This document shows positions 54,434-64,000 of a stretch of 64,000 bases of DNA, piece after piece. The position numbers and the translations under genes are program-made. Within the stretch, counting starts at the first letter, position 1. Each line of letters opens with the position of its first letter. The stretch is taken from NCBI RefSeq assembly GCF_003473485.1, contig NC_053043.1, forward strand, positions 33,084,576-33,148,575, written 5' to 3'. The notes beneath the pieces are model-generated. The model did not search any database and was not told the origin of the DNA. It saw only the letters and a list, made by a program, of their open reading frames with translations. This stretch comes from Medicago truncatula (lineage: Eukaryota; Streptophyta; Magnoliopsida; Fabales; Fabaceae).

Positions 54434-55354
54434 CTGAAACAGAGTAAATAGGCAAAGGCAAAAGTCAGAACATAATAAAAAACTTCAGAAAAAGAAAAAA
54501 AAACCACTTAATAAACTAGTATGTGTGTTTGATTTTGCGGTGACAAAAAATGATTTTGTAAAATTAATTTTAGTTCAAAGTTAGTTGAACGTGAAGTGTT
54601 TATGTTTGGATACAAAATACATTCACCTAAAAGTAAGTTGAAAAATAATTTGATAATAAAGTGATAAACCCTTCACCAAAAAAAAAAAAATTGATTATAA
54701 AAATCACCTTAATTGTCAAAAGCTACAAATTCTATTGGAATATTTTCTAGTGGCAAAATCAATTCCAATCAACATCATAGTTTTATGTGTCTGAAATCAC
54801 TTTTGACTCTCTCTACAATGAAACCAAACACACACTTATGTCATGCATGATGCTTGTAACTAGCAGTATTAACTTGATTTTAAACACAAATTTTAATTGT
54901 GCTAATTTTTTACCAGCTTCTCAGCTAAATTGATAACCATAAATTTCAAAATTAACATATCAACAACTTATTAAAAAATAAGTATTTTAAAATGTTAACT
55001 TCAAACTTTTGTTTAGTACTTAACATGAAAAACTATTTTTATCCTTTAAAGAAATATTATAAATATAAATTGGGTACAAGACAAAATAATGATCTGTAAA
55101 GGAATTAAGTGAATTAAGATTCATATCTGATTAAGCTTTGATTGTGTACAAATGGATTAAAGCAACAACAAAATAAAATAATGGAGTATATTCAGAAACA
55201 GTAACCACAACTTGAAAATAAAACAAAAAAGCATGATCTTTATCAATCATCTACTTTTGCAACAAAACAAATAATATTAGCACTATAAATTGATGAATAT
55301 CCACTATAAAGGCTCCTTCATTTAATTAAAGATCCCCACTATTATTACAATAAA

Positions 55355-55548
55355 GGCTAAAATATGGTTTTAGTCCCTGCAAATATGCCTCGTTTTGGTT
55401 TAGTCCCTGTAAAAAAAAAATTGTTTTTGGTCCCTGCAGGACTATTTTAAAAAACAAAAAAATTTCCAGGGACCAAAAACAATTTTTTTTTATAGGGACT
55501 AAAACCAAAACGAGGCATATTTGCATGGACTAAAACCATATTTTAGCC
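55355..55548. mobile_element. Palindromic Mutator-like MITE, family M3
   Basis: GGCTAAAATATGGTTTTAGT at the left, its inverse ending TATTTTAGCC at the right, and an exact 9-bp target duplication tacaataaa at 55346-55354 and 55549-55557. It is 194 bp, nearly all stem, in intron 1 of the MTP gene. Confidence 0.92.
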
Positions 55549-56056
55549 TACAATAAAACAACACAGAAATTCAAAATTATCATGATCTTACTTTTTAAGG
55601 TTTGCACAATTCAACTTATCACCACCAAAAAATGCAGAATTTAAAAGTTTTAACATTCAAGAAAATTAAAAAGGATGAATTTGCAGAATTCAACAAATAC
55701 ACAACATAAACATAAATGTTTGATATCAAGTTGGTACGTCAAAATCACGATGACCGAGGGTGATTTTTCAAAAGCTACACTTTGTAGTAAAAATAAAAAC
55801 CATGATAAATCACCGTGATTCTGACGTATACACAGTAATATCAAACATACAGAAAAACAAAACATATGCATTACACAAAAGTAGAAAACTTTATACAGAA
55901 AAAGAATTAAAAAGGTAAAAAAGCATTAACAATGGGTAATTGCAGAATTCAACAGCAACACATGCACGGCATAATCACAGAAAACTGAACAAACCCATTA
56001 CATAAAATTGAAACTTTATTCAATCAATGAAATAAATTCTTCAAAAAAGTGAACTA

Positions 56057-56203
56057 CTCCCTCGGATTCTTATTATAAGAAACAATTGACTTTTTAGGTT
56101 CATTGTACAAATGATATATCTAGTCTATATTTATAACAAGATACGTTAATTATTCAATAAATCTAAAAAATCAATTGTTTCTTGTGATAAGGACCGGAGG
56201 GAG
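56057..56203. mobile_element. Stowaway-like MITE S5
   Basis: CTCCCTCGGATTCTTATTAT and its inverse GATAAGGACCGGAGGGAG, with TA on both sides. It lies 85 bp from MTP exon 1, inside intron 1. Confidence 0.88.
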
Positions 56204-56287
56204 TACAACATAATGGGTCAGTTTACACAATTCAACACAAAAAAAAAAAAACATAAACTTTAGAACATAAATTTAAGAATGACTCAC

Positions 56288-56453
56288 TAGGTTTACGAAG
56301 AAGACCATTGAAACTGAACTTAGATTTTTTGTTTTCAAGATCAACAACATTCTGTGATGGTAGATGAAATTCTTTAACATTAAGTCTCCAAGAACCATTT
56401 GAAACTTCATCCTCAAGAAGAGGTTCACTTCGTATGCTATCACCATCAGCCAT
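56288..56453 (-). CDS. MTP10: MTP9/10-like manganese transporter, exon 1 (start)
   Basis: This opens a six-exon gene, 1,182 nt spliced, 393 residues. I chose the ATG at 56453 (MADGDSIRSEPLLEDEVSNG) because homologues start this way. An upstream in-frame ATG at 56486 adds eleven residues of low similarity. SWRLNVKEFHLPS is typical of the MTP9/MTP10 branch rather than MTP11; MTP9 and MTP10 cannot be told apart by eye. Mn-CDFs move Mn2+ out of the cytosol into Golgi, prevacuolar or vacuolar compartments in exchange for protons. Intron 1 (1.85 kb) holds an M3 MITE and a Stowaway MITE. Confidence 0.92.
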
Positions 56454-56486
56454 GTTTGGTTTTTGTGTGTTTTTCTGAACTACCAA

Positions 56487-57130
56487 GGTTTTGTGTTTGT
56501 GTTGTGTTGGTAACTATGTTGTGAATTTGTTATGACTTGATTTGATTCAAGTTTGTAACGATTTTTCCTAGATATAGGGAAAGTACACGCAAGTGGGGAA
56601 GTATGTGTCAAACGTGTGATAGTGAAATTAGGTGCATGTGTGGCAAATTGGGCAATATAGAGAATACATGTGGTTTTTAAATTTTTTTAAATTGGAGATA
56701 GAGTTTGTGTGATGAAGATCACTAGAGTTAGGTGATTTGTGGGCATTGTTGTACTTTGATGCTTTTTTACTTTTTTTTTATGAGGCTAGGAAAAATATCA
56801 ATGTCAATCAATAGTGTCTTTATATATTTAATATTTATGGCAAAATTGCTTTTTTTTTTTTTTTTTTTTCTTCACAAAATTGCATTTTTAGTCCTTTAAA
56901 TTTTTAAGTATGTGGTTTGGTCAATTATCTTTTTTCATTCTATTTTTGCCCTTTTGATTCATTTATATATGAATTGTTAAGCTTTAAATTTATAGTTTTC
57001 TTTTCTTATGACTTCTCAATCTTAAAAAATATTCTTTATTTTTTTATTTATGTTTTCATATGAATCTTATATTTGAAGTATGAAAATTTATATGCAAATA
57101 AATTAAAAGAACAAACTTGTAATAAAAAAA
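56487..57130. other. Upstream region of the MTP gene
   Basis: The MTP promoter should lie here on the minus strand. T-rich runs (56850-56870) are present, but no unambiguous TATA box or known motif was called. Confidence 0.4.
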
Positions 57131-57245
57131 GGGTTAACGGTGTTTTCTTCCTGTAATATAGGCTTTTCTGATTTCCCCCTTAAAAACTTACAAGGGAAAA
57201 ATCGAAAATGACATATATTACAAGGGGGTAAAACACCATTAACCC
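57131..57245. mobile_element. Small palindromic MITE, family M4
   Basis: GGGTTAACGGTGTTTTCTTC at the left and GGGGTAAAACACCATTAACC plus C at the right pair as arms, about 115 bp in total. The flanks are A-rich, so a 9-bp duplication is plausible but not certain. Confidence 0.7.
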
Positions 57246-58095
57246 TAAAAAAAAAAAATGACCAAATTGCTATCTTGAATTAAGTTAAAGAATTGAAAGT
57301 GTAATTTTGTCTATATTTATCACAATATATAACGAGAGAATACATGATTTTTTGATGTTATTTTCACCTCCAAATATACTCTTAAACAAATTTATCTATA
57401 AGAATGTTATATTGTTGTTGGTGTCATTCAAAAAGATAAAAATTTATATTAAACTTGATATATTGATTATGTCATTCAAAAATATAAATATTGTTTGTTA
57501 CAATATTAAAGTGAAAAGTATTGATACCTATATGTTTAATCAAAATTTCATAAAAATTATTTATTTATACGCACAACTGCAATAAAAAAAGCGGATTGAC
57601 GAATAAAGAGTGACTTCCTGAATGCTAGTTTATAAGGTTTTTTGTTGTATGTCGTTTTCACATTTACCCTAGTATGGATCTTTTTTAGTTTTTTTTTTTT
57701 CCTTTTTGTTTTTCCTTTTGTTACCAAAAAAAAAACATAAGGTATGTTTCAGAAAAAAAAATACATAAGGTTATGAACTATAAAATCGAAAAAGTAATTA
57801 TGTTCTTAATATATTTTGTATTTCTTTTTTTTTTTTAATTCTATCATAAAATAATTTTTTTTCATATATATATATATATATATATGACCCTATTCTAAAA
57901 GTCAATACACATTCAACAAATTTCCTTTATTTATTCTCATTCCAAATAAATTTTAAAAGTCAATGTTCATTAAAAAATTTCCTTTTATTTACTCTATTTC
58001 CAACTAAATACTATTATAGTCTAAAAGTCAAAATAAGATTTAAATAATATAGTGGTGTTCCTATTTTAATAATATTTAACTAAAATTATAATTAA
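57246..58095. other. AT-rich intergenic DNA with (AT)n
   Basis: An (AT)11 microsatellite lies at 57864-57885, and several long T and A runs are present. A small ORF at 57307-57585 has no domain. TTTAAAAGTCAATGTTCATT-type sequence near 57895-57985 is duplicated at about 65-bp spacing. Confidence 0.55.
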
Positions 58096-58317
58096 CTAGA
58101 TTACTAACCCGTGCGCCGCACGGGTTTTATGAGATGAAAAACATTCGTTAACAATTTAAAAAAAATGAACATTACATTATATAATATTGTCTCTCATTAT
58201 TATAGATCTCCGTGAATAGAATAAGATGATGAAATGACAAAAGAAGTCGAAAAATCAAATATTATTATTTATAGGCGAAAATTACGTAAAGAATAAACAA
58301 TAAACAACATAATAAAA

Positions 58318-58423
58318 ACTCATGTTCAATGACATGATAATAATAATTTGAATCAAAACAAATACACTCATGTTCAATGACATGATAATAATAATTTGAA
58401 TCAAAACAAATACTTTAGTTACA
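58318..58423. repeat. Two-copy tandem repeat, ~53 bp
   Basis: ACTCATGTTCAATGACATGA with the following TAATAATAATTTGAATC occurs twice back to back, identical apart from the junction. Confidence 0.9.
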
Positions 58424-58650
58424 ACCAAACAAAATATTTACTAAGATATTTAAGAAAAAATACTATTATTGATCATAAGATAAAGAAAAACGATTGAGCC
58501 TCACTAAATTTATTTATATCAAGTACAATTTTTCTGTTTCTTATTCTCAAGGTATAAATTACATATTTTAGCCATACAAACTCTCAAATTTAACAGCACT
58601 ACACACAATCCTTGACTACTTCTATCAGTTCATTTCTTGAGTTTCTAATA

Positions 58651-59560
58651 AGGTTAAACAAAGGAATTCAGCATCAGGGTTCAAATAGTAAATTTATGCA
58701 ATAGGTTTAGGTTAAAATTAGGGCTAAAATATGCTTCAGTGTTAACTTTAATATATAAGAAAATGTATCGGGAAATTGAGAAGGGGGAAAATTCAATAAG
58801 GTTAAACAAAGGAATTTAGCATCAGGGTTAAAATAGTAAATTTATGCAATAGGTTTAGGTTAAAATTAGGGCTAAAATATGTTTCAGTGTTAACTTTAAT
58901 ATATAAGAAGATATATAAGAAGATGTATCGGGAAATTGAGAAGGGGGGAAATTCAATAAGGTTAAACAAAGGAATTTAGCATCAGGGTTAAAATAGTAAA
59001 TTTATGCAATAGGTTTAGGTTAAAATTAGGGTTAAAATATGCTTCAGTGTTAACTTTAATATATAAGAAGATATATAAGAAGATGTATTGGGAAATTGAG
59101 AAGGGGGAAAATTCAATAAGGTTAAATAAAGGAATTTAGCATCAGGGTTAAAATAGTAAATTTATGCAATAGGTTTAGGTTAAAATTAGGGCTAAAATAT
59201 GCTTCAATGTTAACTTTAATATATAAGAAGATAAGAAGATATATAAGAAGATGTATCGGGAAATTGAGAAGGGGGGAAATTCAATAAGGTTAAACAAAGG
59301 AATTTAGCATCAGGGTTAAAATAGTAAATTTATGCAATAGGTTTAGGTTAAAATTAGGGTTAAAATATGCTTCAGTGTTAACTTTAATATATAAGAAGAT
59401 ATATAAGAAGATGTATCGGGAAATTGAGAAGGGGGAAAATTCAATAAGGTTAAATAAAGGAATTTAGCATCAGGGTTAAAATAGTAAATTTATGCAATAG
59501 GTTTAGGTTAAAATTAGGGCTAAAATATGCTTCAATGTTAACTTTAATATATAAGAAGAT
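58651..59560. repeat. Tandem array, six ~160-bp units
   Basis: AGGTTAAACAAAGGAATT-type unit starts lie at 58651, 58799, 58959, 59119, 59287 and 59447. Unit lengths of 148-168 bp vary mainly by extra copies of ATATAAGAAG. Shared blocks include TTTATGCAATAGGTTTAGGT and GATGTATCGGGAAATTGAGA. Units 3-4 and 5-6 form near-identical dimers 328 bp apart. Confidence 0.93.
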
Positions 59561-59887
59561 AATTTAAAAACTTAAAAATAATGTGAGAGAGAGATTAGGG
59601 CGCTATGTTTAATCTTTGTAAATTACTTCACATCTTAACCTTTGATTTGGGTTGGATTGGATTTGGTGATTTAAAATTAATCAAAAATAATAATTTACTA
59701 TTTTTTAATTTTAAATCATCATATCCTAACCAAGGCATATCTATAAGTGTAGATACATAAGTCTATAAGTCTAGATGCATGCAAAATTATAAACATATTT
59801 GACATATTTTCCTAAAGAAAACCATATTTGACATATTAAAATTTCATACATCAATATATATTTATATATTATGTATGTATCGTCTAT

Positions 59888-59970
59888 GTGAGCTTAACTC
59901 AGTTGGTAAGAACAATGCATAAAATATGCAAAAAGTTCGGAGTTCGAATCCTAGATACAATAATTTTAAT
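59888..59970 (+). mobile_element. tRNA-derived SINE, truncated copy (Au-like)
   Basis: GTGAGCTTAACTCAGTTGGT and B box GGAGTTCGAATCC match the SINE at 41650. The 3' body is missing. Confidence 0.65.
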
Positions 59971-61600
59971 GAAAATATCAACATTAACTGTTATTTGCGA
60001 ATTCAACTTGCTGCGGCTGCACTAAGGCATGCTCCGACTTTGTTGAACTTGTGTCAAGCATGAGATGACAATTAATGCGTCTCCAACAATGTATTTTTTC
60101 CGGAAAACAATTTTGATTGGGTAAATAAATAAGAAAAAAATATAATTATTTACGTAACCATACTGATAATATGTTCTAATGGCTTATTGAAAATCTTTTT
60201 TAGACAAACAATATGTTCTTACCTCCCACTTATAGTTAGCTTAAATATAGAGAATTTAGTCTTAGCCCTCTCAACCCCATTTTCATTTAGTCTTAGTTGT
60301 AGCCCTCTCAATTCCAAGAGACTTATAATGCTTAAGCACGCAGGCTAAAAACTTTTTTTACTCAAAGGGCTCCCTTAAGAGACTTCTGTTGCTATAGGTT
60401 TCATCTAGAGATTTATATTGCTCAAACACAACTGAATGAGAATTCTGTTACTCAAGGTTTCACCAAGAGACTTATGATGTTTAGGCTTACACCGGATATA
60501 ACAATTTTGGTGTAAATAGTATGTTCGTTTTTTTTAAGATACAACAATCAAAATGAAAATCCTAAGCGTTTTATGCGCTATTTGATTTGGCAAAGTAATG
60601 ACACAATTAAAATAGCAGAGTCTTGTTGGTCGTCTTCATGGTTTTCAACTCCGAAGGGATTTGAGAGACGTTGGGGAAGAGTGTTAGCGCATAAAGAATG
60701 GTTGAGAAGCTTCAGATCAAGGACGTTAAACCATCACCAGATATGGATAATTCAGTTGGATAGTCATTCAAAAATCCGTTGCTGAAACAGGAAGTATCTG
60801 TTCATTCTTCTTGTCTATGAAGTCATTTGTCTATTTCTACACATGGTCAGAAGAAGACAAAATTGTGTTCATATCTTTTGATATGGACAACTACAGAAAT
60901 ATGACAAAACACTATCACCGTCACTCAATCCTGACTATCCTAAACGCTATCTAGACTAACCATTTTAATGTTAATCTGACACATCCCTGGCTATCCTAAA
61001 TACTATCTAGATACTTAAGTTATGTAGGTTGGCATACCAGGTGTTATACATAAAAGAGTACCCTTCCATGCATTTCAACTATATTTTTCATCCTTCTAGG
61101 CCACATGTTCACTCGCTAATAGGAGAATAAATCATTTGATAAAAAGGACGTGTTTGACTAACGGAGGTATACTTGAGAGTTCGAAAAGAGCGTTTTTTGA
61201 GAAGTTGAGATCAAAATGAAAACAACAAATAAGTCAGGAAACCACATGATCAATTAAGTTAGAGTTATAATACAATTCCAATGAGATGTTCTGTGTGTCT
61301 CTACCATCGTAATCAAGGCGATGAGTTCGAATATAAACTTTGGACATGGAAGATACCAAATTTAAAAATAAAATAAAAATCATTATTGGAAAAATTCATT
61401 CAAGATTTTGAAAGGTATCCAAATCCAAATATTTTTAAACCAAAAGAATTGTTTATACTCTTCTTATGCCTGCCTACTCGAACATAAGAAGAAATCGAGG
61501 TAAGTAGGGTCCACAGTTTACACTGTTCCAAAACTATAATCCTTATATCCCTTCATTCCTTCTCACTTCACAATTTTCCATTCCGAACCAAATTCCATTT
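59971..61600. other. Intergenic DNA with retroelement debris
   Basis: CCAAGAGACTTATAATGCTT and AAGAGACTTATGATG-type motifs at 60270-60520 resemble the retroelement remnant around LTR F. An unrecognised 70-codon ORF lies at 60573-60785. The 5' UTR of the DCN1-like gene begins near the right end. Confidence 0.4.
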
Positions 61601-61683
61601 CATTCCAAAACCCTAATTTCGTTCCCAATCGCAGATCTTCACTCTCCATAGATTTTTGGCTCTTCCACCTTTCTCAAACCATG
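61600..61683 (+). CDS. DCN1-like protein, exon 1 (5' UTR plus ATG only)
   Basis: The ATG at 61681-61683 is followed directly by donor GTTAGT. The first coding exon therefore supplies just the initiator Met, and everything before it is 5' UTR (start of transcription not fixed). Spliced to 62625 it gives MHKLGRGHRDKVQQF, the known N-terminus of plant DCN1-like proteins, which supports this junction. Confidence 0.85.
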
Positions 61684-61956
61684 GTTAGTTCTTCACCTTT
61701 CACTTCGATTCACCTTTTTTCACATCATTTTTCTTCAAATTCTTAGTATTTTTTTTTAATGTTATTTTTCATTGTTTATTTATATATGCAAAATATGTAA
61801 AAGTAGTTGTTCTGTGTGTTGTTATTTTTATGAATCAGTTTGAGTGATTTTTTTGTTTTGAATTGAATGATTTGCATGTTGTAACAATTGATGATGATAC
61901 TCAAAGTGAGCTTTAATGATTTGTCGGTGACGGCAACAGCGGACATTAATATAGTT

Positions 61957-62567
61957 AGGATTTTGTTTGGATAGACAACTTATTTGCAGCTTATAACACA
62001 AACGCTTAATAACCACTTATGTATAAGCTTACGAAAACTATGAGTCTGTTTGGATTGACTTATTTTAGCTTATCTATTGGCATAAGCTTTGTGACACTGT
62101 TTGAGACAAGTTTTTTTTGGTTATTTTCATAAGTTCAACAATATAGCTTATAAAAATTGCGTATAGGTATATTGGAGAACTTATGACCTAGAATTGAGGA
62201 TTTGGTAGTTATACCTAAAAGCAGTTATAAGTTAGATATAGCTTATAAAATTCGCTTATAGGTATATATGCTTACATCATACATGATAAGCGTTTGTGCT
62301 ATAAGCTGCAAATAAGTTGTTTATCTGGATGTTACCCAAAGATAAATTAAAGTTAATTTGTTTTCGTGTATACTGTAAGTTAATTTTTTTTTTATGTGCT
62401 ATAAGTTGTTTTTATAAGCCATTTTGGACCACTTGTGAGAATAAGATAAAAAAAGTGTAAGAAAAAGGGCATAAGTTGTTTTCATAAGTTCTCTCAAACA
62501 GTCTCATAAAACTTATGTCGGTAGATAAGCTCAAATAAGTCAATCCAAACAGGCTGTTGGTAATTCT
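61957..62567. mobile_element. Overlapping MITE copies in DCN1-like intron 1
   Basis: Two inverted pairs interlock. TTGGATAGACAACTTATTTG (61967) pairs with CAAATAAGTTGTTTATCTGG (about 62309). CTGTTTGGATTGACTTATTT (about 62046) pairs with AAATAAGTCAATCCAAACAG (about 62544). Both belong to the family at 32995. They make up over half of the 941-bp intron. Confidence 0.65.
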
Positions 62568-62624
62568 TAGTGACGTAATTATGATGTGTGTTGTGTTAAT
62601 TAATTGTTGTGATTTGTTTTGCAG

Positions 62625-62686
62625 CATAAATTGGGGAGAGGTCATCGGGATAAAGTCCAGCAGTTTGTAACCATAACTGGAGCTAG
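62625..62686 (+). CDS. DCN1-like protein, exon 2
   Basis: Acceptor TTTTGCAG, then HKLGRGHRDKVQQFVTITGA plus part of Ser, then donor GTAATT. It holds the start of the UBA-like domain. 62 nt with ATG make 65, leaving phase 2, which exon 3 completes. Confidence 0.9.
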
Positions 62687-62959
62687 GTAATTTCATAGTT
62701 GCTTGTTTTGTTTAGTTTCACGTTTTTTCGGTGGATATGTTGATTTATGACTTGCTTTAGAAACTTCTAGATTTTAATGCGGTTATATATATTTATCATT
62801 TTTTTAACTAAAGAATTTGATATTGGTCTATAAATAAAACTGAATTAGATACCTCTTTGGTTTTGTATATGTTGGTATTTATTTGTTGATGGTGGAGAGG
62901 GGAGAGGAGAGAATGGAAGAATCTGTATTCAATCTTGGATTGAACGCCTGTTTGTATAT

Positions 62960-63145
62960 TTCGGATAGTCACGCTCTACTGCTATAGCATAGCGGAATTC
63001 TGGCAAACCGCTACTGTTTGCTATATGCTATTTAGTAAAAAATGCTGTCAAATAGCGGCTATAGTGGCGCTATATAACTATTGCCTAGCGGAATTTAAAC
63101 AATATGCTACTTTCTGCTATCCACAATTTACAACACTGGATCATT
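62960..63145. mobile_element. MITE-like 'AAATAGCGG-CTATAG' repeat in DCN1-like intron 2
   Basis: TGCTGTCAAATAGCGGCTAT and AGTGGCGCTATATAAC, with several CTATAGCATAGCGGAATT variants. It shares its sequence with the block in MTP intron 2 (54030-54240). Confidence 0.55.
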
Positions 63146-63327
63146 GTAATTTTGAATAATATTTTCTATTTTCTACACCAATCATGTTTCACTTTGGGTT
63201 CTATGTTGATTGTGAATTTTAGTTTGGTGAGTTGATTCAATCAAATTTATTGTGTGTTATACAATTGTTTGTCAACTTCATCCTTAACTTCTGCTGTTAA
63301 TATGGTAATCTAATTTTGTATTTTCAG

Positions 63328-63464
63328 CGAGAAAGTGGCAATGCAGGCTCTGAAGGCTAGTGATTGGAATCTTGAAGGAGCATTTGATTATTTTTACAGC
63401 CAACCTCAGCTTAGAACCTTCACTGATACTAGACACTTGGAGGAGCTATACAATAGATATAAAG
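63328..63464 (+). CDS. DCN1-like protein (cullin neddylation co-E3), exon 3; gene continues off the window
   Basis: The reading is EKVAMQALKASDWNLEGAFD, YFYSQPQLRTFTDTRHLEEL and YNRYK, then donor GTTAGC. The first part finishes the UBA-like domain (about residues 8-45), and HLEELYNRYK starts the PONY/DCUN1 domain. DCN1 proteins help transfer NEDD8 from UBC12 to cullins and so activate SCF-type ubiquitin ligases. The remaining exons lie beyond 64000. No frame damage; it looks like a live gene. Confidence 0.92.
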
Positions 63465-64000
63465 GTTAGCAATGAAGGTGAAAATATTGAGACACCTATA
63501 GCTTTTAAAATAATTGCAAGTAATCAACTTATAATCTCCATAAGCATAACATTCAATGGCTCGGTAAACATGGCAAAAGGATTGAAAACGCAATGATAGT
63601 GTTACATGTATAGGGCGGTTGACAGACAGCCACAGTAAATTTTATTTCTCTTCAGATTGAAAGCCTGTTAGAAAGCTTGTAAATTTGACCACATAATATA
63701 TTTTTTGTTACTTTGAGAGAACATGGGTGTCTTTCATCCCTATCTCAGATTAAATATGCTTCTCAAGCATTCTAAGATAAAGTATCATGGATCAGAACTG
63801 ATTCTGCGATGTAGCTAGATGAAGTCATTCTAGAAATATGTAGGAAAAAATAATTAGAGCTCCTTGTAGCCTTATGCTGATGAAAGTGTCTCTATTTGGA
63901 CATCATATTTTTCATGCATTACAAATATTGATATTCTGAATCTTTAATAGTATACTTCAATTATTCTCTCTCACTGCAGTTTTTCTTTTTACTTAAATCC
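63465..64000 (+). other. Intron 3 of the DCN1-like gene (partial)
   Basis: No exon of the DCN1 domain is found before the window ends. A 78-codon ORF here runs through the exon 3/intron junction in another frame and is a shadow. Confidence 0.7.

Larger units (their letters stand above)
58096..59594 (-). mobile_element. Candidate non-autonomous Helitron carrying a tandem array
   Basis: On the minus strand the 3' end reads hairpin AACCCGTGCG-G-CGCACGGGTT, spacer AGTAAT, CTAG, then T (58095-58126). This is the Helitron 3' layout: hairpin, CTRR, host T. The proposed 5' end is host A followed by TCTCTCTCTCACAT at 59594 downward, matching the A|TC rule. No Rep/helicase ORF is present. The 5' end is inferred, since Helitrons make no target duplication. 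Confidence 0.55.

Noticed and set aside
58096-58130. CCCGTGCGCCGCACGGG as a rho-independent or bacterial-type terminator
   Set aside because: The context is plant nuclear; the hairpin plus CTAG|T fits a Helitron end better and no transcript ends here.
58651-59560. Tandem array as a CRISPR array
   Set aside because: Units are 148-168 bp with no short repeat/unique spacer pattern, in a plant nuclear genome.
60573-60785. 70-codon ORF ending KIRC
   Set aside because: No family recognised, no splice context, no conservation evidence; not called as a gene.
63360-63596. 78-codon plus-strand ORF
   Set aside because: It overlaps DCN1 exon 3 in another frame and continues through the splice donor into intron.

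Overview
The window is nuclear DNA of a flowering plant, most likely a legume of the inverted-repeat-lacking clade (Medicago/Trifolium/Vicia group). The evidence is AT-rich DNA, typical plant introns, plant nuclear tRNA genes, and dense legume-style repeats: tRNA-derived SINEs of the 'gtgagcttagctcagttgg' type, palindromic 'ggtccct' MITEs, and TGTAAC...GTTACA solo LTRs. The species is inferred from repeat style only; no database search was possible.

Layout. 0-20.9 kb is a transposon graveyard. It holds an RNase H-type LINE tail cut by a solo LTR, a hAT MITE with an exact 8-bp target duplication, and a long LINE split by nested LTR/MITE/LTR insertions. It also holds a second, 5'-truncated LINE with 11-bp target repeats, and a minus-strand MULE whose transposase carries an OTU-protease-like C-terminus. 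21-27 kb is intergenic DNA with Mutator and Stowaway MITEs. At 27.0-27.2 kb two convergent tRNA genes (Ile-AAU, Asp-GUC) lie 67 bp apart. 29.1-30.4 kb is a two-exon DUF2358 gene with a likely plastid transit peptide. 32.3-34.1 kb holds remnants of a cysteine synthase-like gene.

The most interesting region is 34.8-49.4 kb. Three related promoter-plus-snoRNA units lie in the same orientation. Each has a site II/GGCCCA-like element (partial in unit 1), a telo-box and a TATA box, followed by one or two copies of one H/ACA snoRNA (family a) and one copy of a second H/ACA snoRNA (family b). They look like independent polycistronic snoRNA genes produced by tandem segmental duplication and then split by LTRs, SINEs and MITEs.

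52.1-56.5 kb is a complete six-exon Mn-type cation diffusion facilitator gene (MTP9/MTP10-like, 393 codons, minus strand). 58.1-59.6 kb looks like a non-autonomous Helitron carrying a ~160-bp tandem array with dimeric higher-order structure. The window ends in the first three exons of a DCN1-like (UBA plus cullin-neddylation) gene whose first coding exon is just the ATG. Apart from the snoRNA units, the host genes (DUF2358, MTP, DCN1-like, tRNAs) show no functional link to each other and look like ordinary neighbours.
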